NCBI GenBank assembly: GCA_947488485.1
Contig: CANKZO010000062.1
Coordinates: 1-11,148, forward strand
Source: Opitutia bacterium
GTDB taxonomy: Bacteria > Verrucomicrobiota > Verrucomicrobiae > Opitutales > UBA953
Reading direction: 5' to 3'
Length of the DNA stretch: 11,148 nucleotides
The notes under the pieces: model-generated
Told to the model about the DNA's origin: nothing
The model's input: only the letters and a program-made list of their open reading frames with translations
Databases searched by the model: none
Translations under genes and position numbers: made by a program
Shown here: piece after piece, positions 1 through 7,150 of the stretch
How the letters are laid out: every line of letters begins with the position of its first letter
Position numbering within the stretch: position 1 is the stretch's first letter

Positions 1-740
1 GCGTGGCCGACGCCGGCCATCTCGCTGCCGACAACCGTGGCGCCCTTGGCTTTGAGGGCCTTGGGCAGGTGGCTGGTGTTAGGCTTGTTGGAGCCTTTCT
101 CTCCACCCCAGCAGGCGTAGGCGAACTTGCCCTTCAGGTCGGGCAAGGCGCCGAGCGAAGTGTAGCCCGTGCCGCCGCCGTCGGCGAAGACGAAGACCCC
201 GAAATAATCCGTGAGCTTCGGTCGTCCGCTCAGGCGCAGCATGCCGTCGATGGCGTGCGCTCCGTTACTGAAGCCGGCGATGATCGAGCGAGACTTATCG
301 ATGTTCGGAATCACCTTCGCGATCTCGTCGAGCATGAATCGGTGGTAAGCCCAGACTTGGGCGTAGTCGCCGACCATGTTCGCCTGGGCGGGGTTGTTCG
401 CGCCCTTAGGGTAGGGGAGGCCGACGAGGATGAAGTCGCCCGCTGGCAGGAAGGCGCCGTTGGGCTGATTACCGCCTTCGCCTCCACCTAGCCAGACGAC
501 GAGCGGGTATTTCTTCGCTGCATCAAAGTCCGCCGGGAGTTTCAGGTGACAGGCCGCGAGCGCGCCTTTGCGATCCACAGTCAGCTCCGGGAAATCAAGT
601 CGTAGCGTAGCTCCGGGCGCGACCTGCGCCTTGAGCTCCGTCCGCGGGACAGGCTTTGCTGCGGCCGGTGCAGTCGCCTTATCCTGCGCCTGCAGTCCGA
701 GGCTTATCGCGAGCAGGAGGCAGAGGCGAAAGAAGTTCAT
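1..740 (-). CDS. Secreted alpha/beta hydrolase (esterase-like), C-terminus cut by window edge
   Basis: The minus strand reads open from an ATG at 740 to the left edge, giving 246 complete residues and no stop, so the 3' end is missing. The first 18 or so residues (MNFFRLCLLLAISLGLQAQ) look like a signal peptide, which suggests a periplasmic or exported protein. Residues 77-110 carry the usual hydrolase start (KYPLVVWLGGG, then a strand ending in GLPYP). A nucleophile elbow GFSNG lies at 156-160, with Ser158 as the likely catalytic serine. The last visible residues, GVGH, end in His246, well placed to be the catalytic histidine. The pattern fits the esterase, polyhydroxybutyrate-depolymerase-like and dienelactone-hydrolase-like branch of the fold. 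The substrate cannot be told. It follows menD on the same strand with a repeat hairpin between, so it probably has its own promoter. It is unlikely to be menaquinone enzyme MenH, which is cytoplasmic and shorter. Confidence 0.85.
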   Translation of the reverse strand, partial: MNFFRLCLLLAISLGLQAQDKATAPAAAKPVPRTELKAQVAPGATLRLDFPELTVDRKGALAACHLKLPADFDAAKKYPLVVWLGGGEGGNQPNGAFLPAGDFILVGLPYPKGANNPAQANMVGDYAQVWAYHRFMLDEIAKVIPNIDKSRSIIAGFSNGAHAIDGMLRLSGRPKLTDYFGVFVFADGGGTGYTSLGALPDLKGKFAYACWGGEKGSNKPNTSHLPKALKAKGATVVGSEMAGVGH

Positions 741-822
741 CCGTCTTGGCAGGGTTATCAGGGAATCATGCCTTACGCATCCGGTCGCTGGCAAACAAGA
801 TGCGGAATCCGTGTGTCGAGTC

Positions 823-880
823 AGTAAGGGGTCAGTCCGCTTCTGACAGATATCGCTCAGAAGCGGTCTGACCCCTTACT
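823..880. repeat. 58-bp inverted repeat overlapping the menD stop codon
   Basis: Two 24-bp arms (823-846 and 857-880) are complementary with a single mismatch and are separated by a 10-base spacer (847-856). The outer end of each arm reads AGTAAGGGGTCAG. The right arm, read on the minus strand, includes the last bases of menD and its TAA stop (876-878). In RNA from either strand it would form a long hairpin, so it may end or protect the menD message. There is no T-run after it, so it is not a classical intrinsic terminator. The size, palindromic form and position suggest a REP or MITE-like mobile repeat, but other genomic copies would be needed to show this. Confidence 0.85.
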
Positions 881-2582
881 TGAACGACTTCTTCCGCCAG
901 GCGGCGTCAGCTTCGCGGTCGGTGCGGAATTCGATGACGCGCACGCCCTTGCCGCGGACTTCGAGCAGACGACGTAGGTCGTTCCAGCCGTCGGCGAGGT
1001 CGTGGCGTACCTTGTGGGCGGCGCAGAGCTTGCCGAGGTCGGTCGCCTGCGGGGTGCCCCAGAGCTGTTCGAAGCGAGCGCTCTGCGCGACGGCGAGGTG
1101 GTTGAAGATGCCGCCGCCTTGGTTGTTGATCACGACGACCGTGAGGTCGCCGCGGTGGCCGTAAGCGGAGAGCAGGGCGTTGCTGTCGTGCAGGAAAGTG
1201 AGGTCGCCGCAGAGCAGCACCGTGCGCTTGCCGTCGAGCGAAGCTCCGAGGGCGGTCGAGACGGTGCCGTCGATGCCGTTGGCGCCGCGATTGGTCAGGA
1301 CTTCCGGGCCCGGACCAGGCGGATGATAGAACCACTCCACGTCGCGGATCGGCATGCTGCTGCCAACGAACAGGCGGTCATCCGGGCCGAGGGCTTCGTC
1401 GAGGAGTGACACGACGCGACCTTCGAAGGGCCAGTCGACGTTCACGATGCGCGTGAGCTTCTTGGCGGCGGCCTTCTGGGCGGACTGCCAGGCCTTGCCG
1501 TAAGCGGAGGCCTTCGCCGAAACCTTATCGCTCGAAGGCACGAGCTGTCCGTCGAGGCGGCTCCAGCGCGAATGAGTCGGGTCAGTGTTCTCACCGGCGC
1601 GGCCGATTTGGAGCGCGGTGATATCGCCGTCTTTGAGCCAAGCACGGAGGACCTTGCTGGTCGGGAGCGGGCCGACGAAGACCGCGGCCTGCGGACGGAG
1701 CGACTTGGCGGCTTTGGCGTCGCGCAGGATGAGGTCGTAGCCCGAGACGAGCGACGCATCGCCGGCAAGGTCGCCACGGAGCGTGCCGGCGCCGTCGGCG
1801 AGGATCGGCCAACCGGTGAGTTGCGAAAGTTCGCGGAGGGCCGTGGCGGTTTCGTCGCGGTCTTCGAAGGCATGCGGGCCGACGACGATGACGCCGCGCT
1901 CCGTCTTCGGTAGCACGCTGGCGACCGTGGCGGGAGTGAGGGTCGGGCGGACGATGCCGCAGGGCGGGACGGCCGTGAAGGTCTCGAGATTCAGGCCGGT
2001 GGGCGCCTTGAAGCCCTTTTCGGGGTCCGAGGGGGCGAGAGGGTCGCGGAAGGGTAGATTGAGGTGCACCGGGCCGGCCAGAGGGCCTTGTGAGCGCTGC
2101 CAGGCGTCGACCAGCAGCTGGCGCCAGTGACGGAGCAGGCCGAGGTCGGCGGAGGGCACGGCGGCCTCGGCGGCCCAGACAGGATAGCCGGCGAAGATGC
2201 CGTTCTGGGCAATCGTCTGACCGGAGTGGCATTCGCGCAGTTCCGGCGGGCGGTCGGCGGTCAGGACGAGCAGGGGCGTGGCTGAGAGACGGGCTTCGAC
2301 GACGGCGGGCAGGTAATTGGCGGCGGCGGTGCCGGACGTGCAGAGCAGGGCGGCCGGCTGGCCGGTGGCCTTGGCGAGGCCGAGGGCGATGAAGCCGGCC
2401 GAACGTTCATCGAGCGCGACCGTCACGTGCAGGCCGGTCGATTCGGCGAACGCATGGGCGAGGGGCGTCGAGCGCGAGCCGGGCGAGATCACCACGTGCG
2501 TGAGGCCGAGGCGGCGGAGTGTGCGCACGCCCACGTCGGCCCAGAGGGCGTTCGTGTTCAGGTGCTTGGTCGCGCGGGCCAT
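876..2582 (-). CDS. menD: 2-succinyl-5-enolpyruvyl-6-hydroxy-3-cyclohexene-1-carboxylate synthase (MenD)
   Basis: MenD is a thiamine-diphosphate enzyme that joins isochorismate and the succinic-semialdehyde unit made from 2-oxoglutarate, an early step of menaquinone synthesis in the cytoplasm. The 568-residue product is close to the usual length of about 555-580. Domain order is normal. The N-terminal PYR domain has SPGSRSTPLA (33-42), the activating Glu in LDERSAG (Glu59) and TADRPPELR (108-116). A central domain follows. The C-terminal PP domain has GSSMPIRD (407-414), NRGANGIDG (431-439) and the cofactor/magnesium motif starting GDLTFLHDSN (459-468) and closing in an NN pair about 18 residues later. 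I chose the ATG at 2582. In-frame GTG and TTG codons lie 6 and 12 bases further upstream (TTG at 2594), and no ribosome site decides between them. No other men genes are in view. It is transcribed away from the membrane-protein/TIM-barrel pair, and its 3' end runs into an inverted repeat. Confidence 0.96.
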   Translation of the reverse strand: MARATKHLNTNALWADVGVRTLRRLGLTHVVISPGSRSTPLAHAFAESTGLHVTVALDERSAGFIALGLAKATGQPAALLCTSGTAAANYLPAVVEARLSATPLLVLTADRPPELRECHSGQTIAQNGIFAGYPVWAAEAAVPSADLGLLRHWRQLLVDAWQRSQGPLAGPVHLNLPFRDPLAPSDPEKGFKAPTGLNLETFTAVPPCGIVRPTLTPATVASVLPKTERGVIVVGPHAFEDRDETATALRELSQLTGWPILADGAGTLRGDLAGDASLVSGYDLILRDAKAAKSLRPQAAVFVGPLPTSKVLRAWLKDGDITALQIGRAGENTDPTHSRWSRLDGQLVPSSDKVSAKASAYGKAWQSAQKAAAKKLTRIVNVDWPFEGRVVSLLDEALGPDDRLFVGSSMPIRDVEWFYHPPGPGPEVLTNRGANGIDGTVSTALGASLDGKRTVLLCGDLTFLHDSNALLSAYGHRGDLTVVVINNQGGGIFNHLAVAQSARFEQLWGTPQATDLGKLCAAHKVRHDLADGWNDLRRLLEVRGKGVRVIEFRTDREADAAWRKKSFK

Positions 2583-2674
2583 AGTCACAGGCAATCCCGC
2601 AAGGGCAGGGCTGTCCAGCGTGGGCTTGGTTTTGGGTTTAAGCGGGGCCGATAAGGGCTATATTTCTGATTCCC
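2583..2674. promoter_or_regulatory. Divergent promoter region between menD and the membrane-protein gene
   Basis: This 92-bp gap separates two divergent starts and must hold both promoters or their ends. On the plus strand TATATT at 2659-2664 resembles a -10 box, but no good -35 box lies at the right distance. If it is used, transcription would start about three to five bases before the ATG at 2675, giving an almost leaderless message. No such box is clear for menD. The evidence is weak and rests on position and one AT-rich hexamer in GC-rich DNA. Confidence 0.35.
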
Positions 2675-3013
2675 ATGGAGGTCTTCCTCACTCTCCTCCC
2701 GCTGATCCTGGCCCTGATCTTCCCGGTCATCCTCGCCCATGCCATCTTCTGGGGCATGACCTTCACCGTCGATGCGGGGCACATGCGGGTGCGGGTCTAC
2801 GGCTACACCGCGCGCAAGGTCGCGCTCACCGATATCGAGTGGGCCGCGCACGACTGGTGCTTCTGGAATGAGCATTGGACGAATACTCTGAATCCCAAGA
2901 AGCTGATCCTACTTCGCCGCCGTACCGGCTGGTTCAAGAATTTCGTCATCAGCCCGCCGTCGCCACCGGACTTCCTCCGTGAGCTGGCCGCGCACGGCGT
3001 GACCATCCGTTGA
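2675..3013 (+). CDS. Small single-pass membrane protein, possibly PH-like domain
   Basis: The 112-residue product has one strong hydrophobic helix at about residues 4-27 (FLTLLPLILALIFPVILAHA), then a soluble part of about 85 residues rich in beta-strand-like stretches: MRVRVYGYTARKVALTDIEW, then KKLILLRRRTGWFKNFVISP, then a short helix PDFLRELAAHG near the end. The order of strands, the polar turn before the second half, and the closing 'ISP..P..FL..L' pattern resemble bacterial pleckstrin-homology (bPH) domains, which often follow membrane helices. This is a resemblance by eye only. It starts at an ATG without a ribosome site, and is followed after only 5 bases by the TIM-barrel gene, so the two are almost certainly co-transcribed. 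The function is unknown; a membrane-anchored accessory role is a guess. Confidence 0.75.
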   Translation: MEVFLTLLPLILALIFPVILAHAIFWGMTFTVDAGHMRVRVYGYTARKVALTDIEWAAHDWCFWNEHWTNTLNPKKLILLRRRTGWFKNFVISPPSPPDFLRELAAHGVTIR

Positions 3014-3018
3014 ATCTC

Positions 3019-3855
3019 ATGCGTTCCCTCCTCGCTTATCTTTGTGCCTGCGTCGCGCTCACCGCCGCGGACCAGCCGGTGTTCTTCGCGATGGACACCG
3101 CCGCGCGGCTCGCGCCGACGGAATGCGCGCAGGTGCTGGCTGAGCTCGGCTATGCGGGACTCGGTGGCCGGCCCGCGACGGCCAAGGCCCACGCCGCTGC
3201 GCTGCAGGCCAAGGGTCTCGCCTACTTCAACGGTTATCACGTCGCTGATTTTCCGTCCGGCCAGAATCAGTTACCGGCCGAGCTCACCCAGGCGGTCGAC
3301 GGACTCGCCGGCACCGGCGGCACGTTGTGGCTGGCGATCAACAAGGTCACGTTGCCGCTTGGTCTTTCCATGGGGCCCGAATACGGCGACACCGTCGTCG
3401 TACCGCAGCTGCGTCAGCTGGTCGCCTATGCCCGGACCAAGGGCGTGAAGATCTCGCTCTATCCGCACGCCGGCTTCTGGGCCGCGCGCTTCGAGACTTG
3501 CGTGCGCGTCGCCACCAAGGTCGACGACCCGAACTTGGGCGTGACCTTCAATCTCTGTCACTGGCTGAAAGTCGAAGGCTCCGAGCGCGACCCGCAGCCG
3601 CTCATCAAGGAAGCCCTGCCGCGCCTGAACTTCATTACCATCAATGGCGCCGATACCGGCGACACCCAGAACCTCGGTTGGGATAGACTCATCCAGCCGC
3701 TTGGCCGGGGCACCTACGACGTCAGATCGTTCGTAGCCAAGGCCCGCGCCGCCGGTTACCGCGGCCCCTTCGGCTTCCAGGGCTATGGCATCAAGATGGA
3801 GCCCAAGGAACTGCTGAAGGAGACGATGGTTGGGTGGGGGAAGATTGCCAAGTAA
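3019..3855 (+). CDS. Secreted TIM-barrel protein, sugar phosphate isomerase/epimerase-like
   Basis: The 278-residue product begins with a likely signal peptide (MRSLLAYLCACVALTAA, cleaved near residue 17). The rest matches the xylose-isomerase-like TIM-barrel family (AP-endonuclease-2 fold): an early strand-helix unit with ELGYAGLGGRP (42-51), a lysine-glycine turn followed by KISLYPHAGFW (144-154), GVTFNLCHWLKVEG (174-187), a strand with NFITINGAD (204-212), and a final GPFGFQGYG (249-257). His150 and His181, with nearby acidic residues, are the probable metal ligands. Relatives act on sugars or inositols, and exported versions are common in Planctomycetes and Verrucomicrobia, often next to glycan-degrading genes, although none are seen here. 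I chose the ATG at 3019. A TTG at 3010 would overlap the previous stop and adds three residues. Its stop codon is followed at once by the G-run repeat. The exact reaction is unknown. Confidence 0.88.
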   Translation: MRSLLAYLCACVALTAADQPVFFAMDTAARLAPTECAQVLAELGYAGLGGRPATAKAHAAALQAKGLAYFNGYHVADFPSGQNQLPAELTQAVDGLAGTGGTLWLAINKVTLPLGLSMGPEYGDTVVVPQLRQLVAYARTKGVKISLYPHAGFWAARFETCVRVATKVDDPNLGVTFNLCHWLKVEGSERDPQPLIKEALPRLNFITINGADTGDTQNLGWDRLIQPLGRGTYDVRSFVAKARAAGYRGPFGFQGYGIKMEPKELLKETMVGWGKIAK

Positions 3856-3985
3856 GGGGTAGGGGTCGGGGTAGGGGTAGTTGCCATGCATGGCAGAACC
3901 AAAGCCAGTTGGAGTTGAGATAGGGAGCTTCAGATAGACTTAGTCTGGAAGCCTACCCCTGCCCCGACCCCTACCCCTACCCCTT
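3854..3985. repeat. Inverted repeat with arms of GGGGTN hexamers
   Basis: The left arm (3854-3880) contains four GGGG runs spaced by two bases (TA, TC, TA). The right arm (3953-3985) contains five CCCC runs, the same design on the other strand with one extra hexamer. The arms can pair over 27 bases apart from that hexamer and a substitution. Between them lie a perfect 14-bp palindrome TGCCATGCATGGCA (3882-3895) and an imperfect hairpin around AGACTTAGTCT. The left arm begins inside the TAA stop of the TIM-barrel gene. Each arm alone could fold as a G-quadruplex on its G-rich strand. Confidence 0.85.
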
Positions 3986-3986
3986 G

Positions 3987-4023
3987 AAAAGAAAAAACCC
4001 CGGTTGCCCGGGGTTTTTCTTTT
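3987..4023. terminator. Bidirectional intrinsic terminator between convergent genes
   Basis: A GC stem CCCCGG / CCGGGG (3998-4003 and 4008-4013) closes a four-base loop TTGC. It is flanked by an A-rich tract (3987-3997) and a matching T-rich tract (4014-4023), so transcripts from either side end in a U-run. It sits 8 bases beyond the DUF3500 stop on the minus strand and about 130 bases beyond the TIM-barrel stop on the plus strand. It is the only textbook terminator I see in the window. Confidence 0.93.
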
Positions 4024-4031
4024 CACCAGCC

Positions 4032-5063
4032 TTACTTACCGGCTGCGTGTTCCTTGGCGTGCTCGCGGAGAGGGTCGTAGGCGAAGTCCTTCTTCAGGTC
4101 GCGCCACGAGGCGTGCACGTGATTGGCGCCGCCCTGGAAGTTGGCCATTTCGAAGAGGAAGGTCGGGCCCTGGATGCTGTAGTAGTGGGGCTCGCCGACT
4201 TCGAGGCCGCCGTTCCAGGCGAACACGAGGGAGTCCTTCACGGCGTCGATCGCCTGGAGTTCGCGGGCGGCGAAGTCGGGGCGGGCGCGGCTGACGTATT
4301 CGTAGACGATCTTACCGAGCATCTGCTTCTGTTCGGCGGTGAGCGCGGTGGCGGCGATGCCCTGGTGCTTGATGAGGCCGTCGGCCTTCTGCTTGTTGCC
4401 GGTCACGATGTCCTTGAACGGGTCCTTGTTGAGGAAGCCCTGCTTGCGCTGTTCGGCGGTGAGGGACTTGGCGAGCTGGCGGCCGAGGTCGTCTTCATAC
4501 TTCAGGAGTTCGAAGCCCACGGGGCCGGGCTGGCCTTCCTTGATCTTGCCCGGGTTGCTGGCGAAGAAGGAAGGCGTCGAGCTGACGAGTTCGCCGTCGA
4601 CGAGGGTGAAGTTGAGGGAGAGGTGGTGGCCTTCCCAGCGGAAGCCCCAGGTACCCTTGGCGTCCGGCTTACCAAAGATGGATACGAAGTAGTTCTCGGC
4701 GTCGCGCTTAGGGCCCGAGCCCTTTTCCATCTCGAAGAGGAGCTGTTCGAGGGCCATGATCTGCTCGGCCTTCATGTGGCCGCGGCCGCTGAGGGCGACG
4801 GAGAGGATGGCCTGGGCGAAGTGGCGCTGGCCGGGATTCATTTCCTTCAGCGGGAGACCCTTGCGGGCGGCCGGCACGAAGATCCAGTTGGTGCGCTCGG
4901 CGTCATCGAAGCCGAAGGTCGCCTTGGCCTTCTGGTCGGCGTTGAGCGAGCCGAGGAAGGCGGAAGCGGCGGAGGACAGCTCTTCGCCGGCCGTGTGGGC
5001 GAAGGCAGGAACGGCGGCGGCCAGGAGGCCGAGCACGCACAGGAGGCGGGTGAGGGAACGCAT
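4032..5063 (-). CDS. Secreted DUF3500-family protein
   Basis: The 343-residue product opens with a clear signal peptide (MRSLTRLLCVLGLLAAAVPAFA, cleaved after about residue 22). The mature part carries the marks of DUF3500: an N-terminal helical stretch with LNADQKAKATFGFDD (40-54), NWIFVPAARKGLPL (59-72), WGFRWEGHHLSLNFT (139-153), STPSFFASNPG (162-172), and a C-terminal block with SIQGPTFLFEMAN (296-308), then NHVHASWRD (314-322) and a DFAYDPLREH ending (326-335). The conserved His pairs at 146-147 and 315/317 suggest metal or ligand binding, but no activity is established for this family as far as I know. I chose the ATG at 5063 because it begins the signal peptide; reading further upstream to 5258 only adds a low-complexity extension through repeats. 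It ends just before a strong terminator, and its upstream gap holds an inverted repeat, so it is probably transcribed alone. Confidence 0.92.
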   Translation of the reverse strand: MRSLTRLLCVLGLLAAAVPAFAHTAGEELSSAASAFLGSLNADQKAKATFGFDDAERTNWIFVPAARKGLPLKEMNPGQRHFAQAILSVALSGRGHMKAEQIMALEQLLFEMEKGSGPKRDAENYFVSIFGKPDAKGTWGFRWEGHHLSLNFTLVDGELVSSTPSFFASNPGKIKEGQPGPVGFELLKYEDDLGRQLAKSLTAEQRKQGFLNKDPFKDIVTGNKQKADGLIKHQGIAATALTAEQKQMLGKIVYEYVSRARPDFAARELQAIDAVKDSLVFAWNGGLEVGEPHYYSIQGPTFLFEMANFQGGANHVHASWRDLKKDFAYDPLREHAKEHAAGK

Positions 5064-5153
5064 GGGGGTGTCAGGTAAGGACAGGGGTGTAAGGGAAGGG
5101 TTCCCCGAGAGCCAGAAAGGAATGGCGACGGGGCTGACGCCCCGAGGGGGCAC

Positions 5154-5253
5154 GTGGGCACGAGTATCGAGTATAGGGGGATGCAAAGTGCGCCGGAATG
5201 AGGGGCGCGGGGCTTTGGCCGCTACCTGACCCCTCCCCGATACTCGTGCCCAC
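5154..5253. repeat. 16-bp perfect inverted repeat with GAGTATN heptamers
   Basis: The arm GTGGGCACGAGTATCG (5154-5169) recurs as its exact reverse complement at 5238-5253, with 68 bases between. The left arm runs into two copies of a heptamer GAGTATN (5162-5175) followed by GGGGG. The same heptamer array is found upstream of the secreted-protein gene at 8212-8910. The rest of the 211-bp gap between the DUF3500 gene and the ABC-F gene holds a small hairpin (CGGGGC / GCCCCG, 5129-5144) and no gene. Confidence 0.8.
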
Positions 5254-5264
5254 TCCACCCTGCA

Positions 5265-5286
5265 GAGGGAACGTTTACGTTCCCTC
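5265..5286. repeat. Perfect 10-bp-arm palindrome across the ABC-F stop codon
   Basis: GAGGGAACGT (5265-5274) and ACGTTCCCTC (5277-5286) are exact reverse complements around a TT centre. The ABC-F stop codon TAA (5275-5277 on the minus strand) lies in the centre, so half the palindrome encodes the last residues (…EGT). It could act as a message-end hairpin, though no U-run follows. Confidence 0.75.
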
Positions 5287-7134
5287 CGCTTCGCTCAACT
5301 TCTGCGCGGCCTGTTCCCAGGCGGCGGTGGCGGCCTGGAGGGCGTTGATCGTGTCGCGGAGCTGGGCGTTCAATTGCGGGAGATTGGCGCCGCCGGTATA
5401 GGTGGCGGGGTCGGCGAGTTCGGCGGTGAGCTTGGTCTGCTTCGCTTCGAGGTCGGCGACCTGCTGCTCGCACTTCGTGACCTCGGACTTGAGCTTACGG
5501 ATATCCGCGGCGGAGGGCTTGACCGGGGCCTTGGGTTTTTCGGCCTTCGCGGCTTCGACCTGCTTCGGTCGGGCATCGGTGAAGCCGGCGGTCAGCGCGG
5601 CGCGTTCGTTGCCGGCCTTGGATTTCTCGAGATAGTAGGCGTAGTCGCCCGCATATTGCGTCAGGCGGCCGGAGTGCACGTGGAGGACCGTCTTGGCGAT
5701 CTCGCGGATGAAGTGCACGTCGTGGCTGACGAAGTAGAGCGTGCCTTCGTAGGTCTTCAGGGCGGCGATGAGCGCGTCGATCGACATGATGTCGAGGTGC
5801 GTCGTCGGCTCGTCCATGAGCAGGAAGTTCGGCGGGTTGATCAGCAGCTTCACCAGCGCGAGACGGGATTTCTCGCCGCCGGAAAGCACCGAGACCTTCT
5901 TATGGACGTCGTCCTTGCGGAAGAGGAACGTGCCGAGCATGCCGCGGGCCTGCTGTTCGGTGAGGCCGTTCTCCGTGGTGCGGAGCTCCATCACGTTCTC
6001 GAGGACGGTCAGCTTCGGGTTGAGGTTGTCGACGCGGTTCTGGGCGAAGTAGCCCGTGATCACGTTGCCGCCTTCCTCGCGGAGGCCGCCGTTGATCGGG
6101 ATGACGCCGGCGAGGATCTTGAGGAGGGTGGACTTGCCGGCGCCGTTGGGGCCGACGAGCACCGTACGCTGGCCGCGTTCGCACTCGAAGTTGAGGTCCT
6201 GGTAGACGACGTGTTCACCGTAGGCCTGCTGTACGTGCTCGAGCTTCATCACCTTGAGGCCGGAGCGGGGCGGCTGGGGGAAGCGGAACTGGATCTTCTT
6301 CAGGTCGTCTTCGGGCTCATCGATCGCGACCTCTTCGAGGCGGGCGATCTGCTTCTCCTTGGACTTCGCGCGGGAAGCCATCGAAGCCTTGGCGCCGAAG
6401 CGGTCGACGAACGTCTGCAGGTGCGCGATCTCGCGTTGCTGGTTCTTGAACATCGCCTGCTGGCGGTCTTTGCGGGCCACGCGCTCGAGGATGAAGTCGT
6501 CGTAGTTGCCGTTGTAGCAATGGAGGCGCTGGCCGCGGAGTTCGATCATGCCCGTGCAGAGGGCGTTGAGGAAGGCACGGTCGTGCGAGATGACGACGAG
6601 GCCGCCCGGATAGCGGGTCAGGTACTCCTGGAACCAGAGCAGCGCCTCGAGGTCGAGGTGATTGGTCGGTTCGTCGAGGAGGAGGAGCGTCGGCTCGCTG
6701 ACGAGCAGGCGGGCGAGGTGCGCGCGCATGACCCAGCCGCCGGAGAAAGTCTTGGCGAGCTTGTCGTGGTCGCTTTCGCGGAAGCCGAGACCGGCGAGGA
6801 TCTTCTTCGCGCGGGGTTCCAGCGTGTAGTCGATGTCCCAGTCGTCATCGTTCTCGGGCTCGAGCTTGCCGCCGCTCGTGGCGATCTGGAGGATCGTCTC
6901 ATCGCCGACGGGGGCGCTTTCCTGCGGGAGGAAGCCGAAGTTCGCGCCGCGTTCCCACTCGATGAGGCCGTCGTCCGGCTTGTCCTTATCGAGGATGATG
7001 TTGAAGAGGGTGGACTTGCCGGCGCCGTTGGCGCCGACGAGGCCGAGGCGGTCCGTCCGGGCGATGTTCAGCGAGACCTCCGCGAACAAGGTGCGGGGTC
7101 CGTAGGACTTGGAAACATTGGCAATCGTGAGCAT
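5275..7134 (-). CDS. ABC-F family ATP-binding protein (ribosome-associated)
   Basis: ABC-F proteins are soluble twin ATPases without membrane parts. Characterised members bind the ribosomal E site and help translation, ribosome rescue or antibiotic protection. The 619-residue product has two full ABC domains. The first has GANGAGKST (34-42), the signature FSGGW (130-134), LLLLDEPTNHLD (150-161) and switch SHD (183-185). The linker (about 205-290) is charged and contains an arginine/lysine-rich helix pair, as expected for the P-site-tRNA-interaction motif. The second has GPNGAGKST (328-336), LSGGEK (417-422), FLLMDEPTTHLD (437-448) and SHD (470-472). A Pro/Ala/Lys tether (about 520-545) leads to a C-terminal coiled coil (546-617) like that of Uup or YheS. 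All catalytic residues are intact. I chose the ATG at 7134; the reading frame extends upstream to 7242 but encodes only Pro/Ser/Leu low complexity from repeats. Subfamily assignment is uncertain, and nothing points to drug resistance in particular. Confidence 0.95.
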   Translation of the reverse strand: MLTIANVSKSYGPRTLFAEVSLNIARTDRLGLVGANGAGKSTLFNIILDKDKPDDGLIEWERGANFGFLPQESAPVGDETILQIATSGGKLEPENDDDWDIDYTLEPRAKKILAGLGFRESDHDKLAKTFSGGWVMRAHLARLLVSEPTLLLLDEPTNHLDLEALLWFQEYLTRYPGGLVVISHDRAFLNALCTGMIELRGQRLHCYNGNYDDFILERVARKDRQQAMFKNQQREIAHLQTFVDRFGAKASMASRAKSKEKQIARLEEVAIDEPEDDLKKIQFRFPQPPRSGLKVMKLEHVQQAYGEHVVYQDLNFECERGQRTVLVGPNGAGKSTLLKILAGVIPINGGLREEGGNVITGYFAQNRVDNLNPKLTVLENVMELRTTENGLTEQQARGMLGTFLFRKDDVHKKVSVLSGGEKSRLALVKLLINPPNFLLMDEPTTHLDIMSIDALIAALKTYEGTLYFVSHDVHFIREIAKTVLHVHSGRLTQYAGDYAYYLEKSKAGNERAALTAGFTDARPKQVEAAKAEKPKAPVKPSAADIRKLKSEVTKCEQQVADLEAKQTKLTAELADPATYTGGANLPQLNAQLRDTINALQAATAAWEQAAQKLSEAEGT

Positions 7135-7150
7135 CGAAAAGGCGTTAAAG

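Noticed and set aside
1..740. MenH, the menaquinone hydrolase-fold enzyme, because of the neighbouring menD
   Set aside because: The protein has a signal peptide and an esterase-type GFSNG elbow, while MenH is cytoplasmic. Adjacency alone is not enough.
3984..5078. 364-residue open frame on the plus strand opposite the DUF3500 gene
   Set aside because: It begins inside a terminator hairpin, has low-complexity composition, and mirrors the DUF3500 gene, whose motifs and signal peptide are clear.
5064..5258. N-terminal extension of the DUF3500 protein
   Set aside because: It adds 65 residues of low-complexity sequence encoded by inverted repeats, before a perfect signal peptide that should be at the N-terminus.
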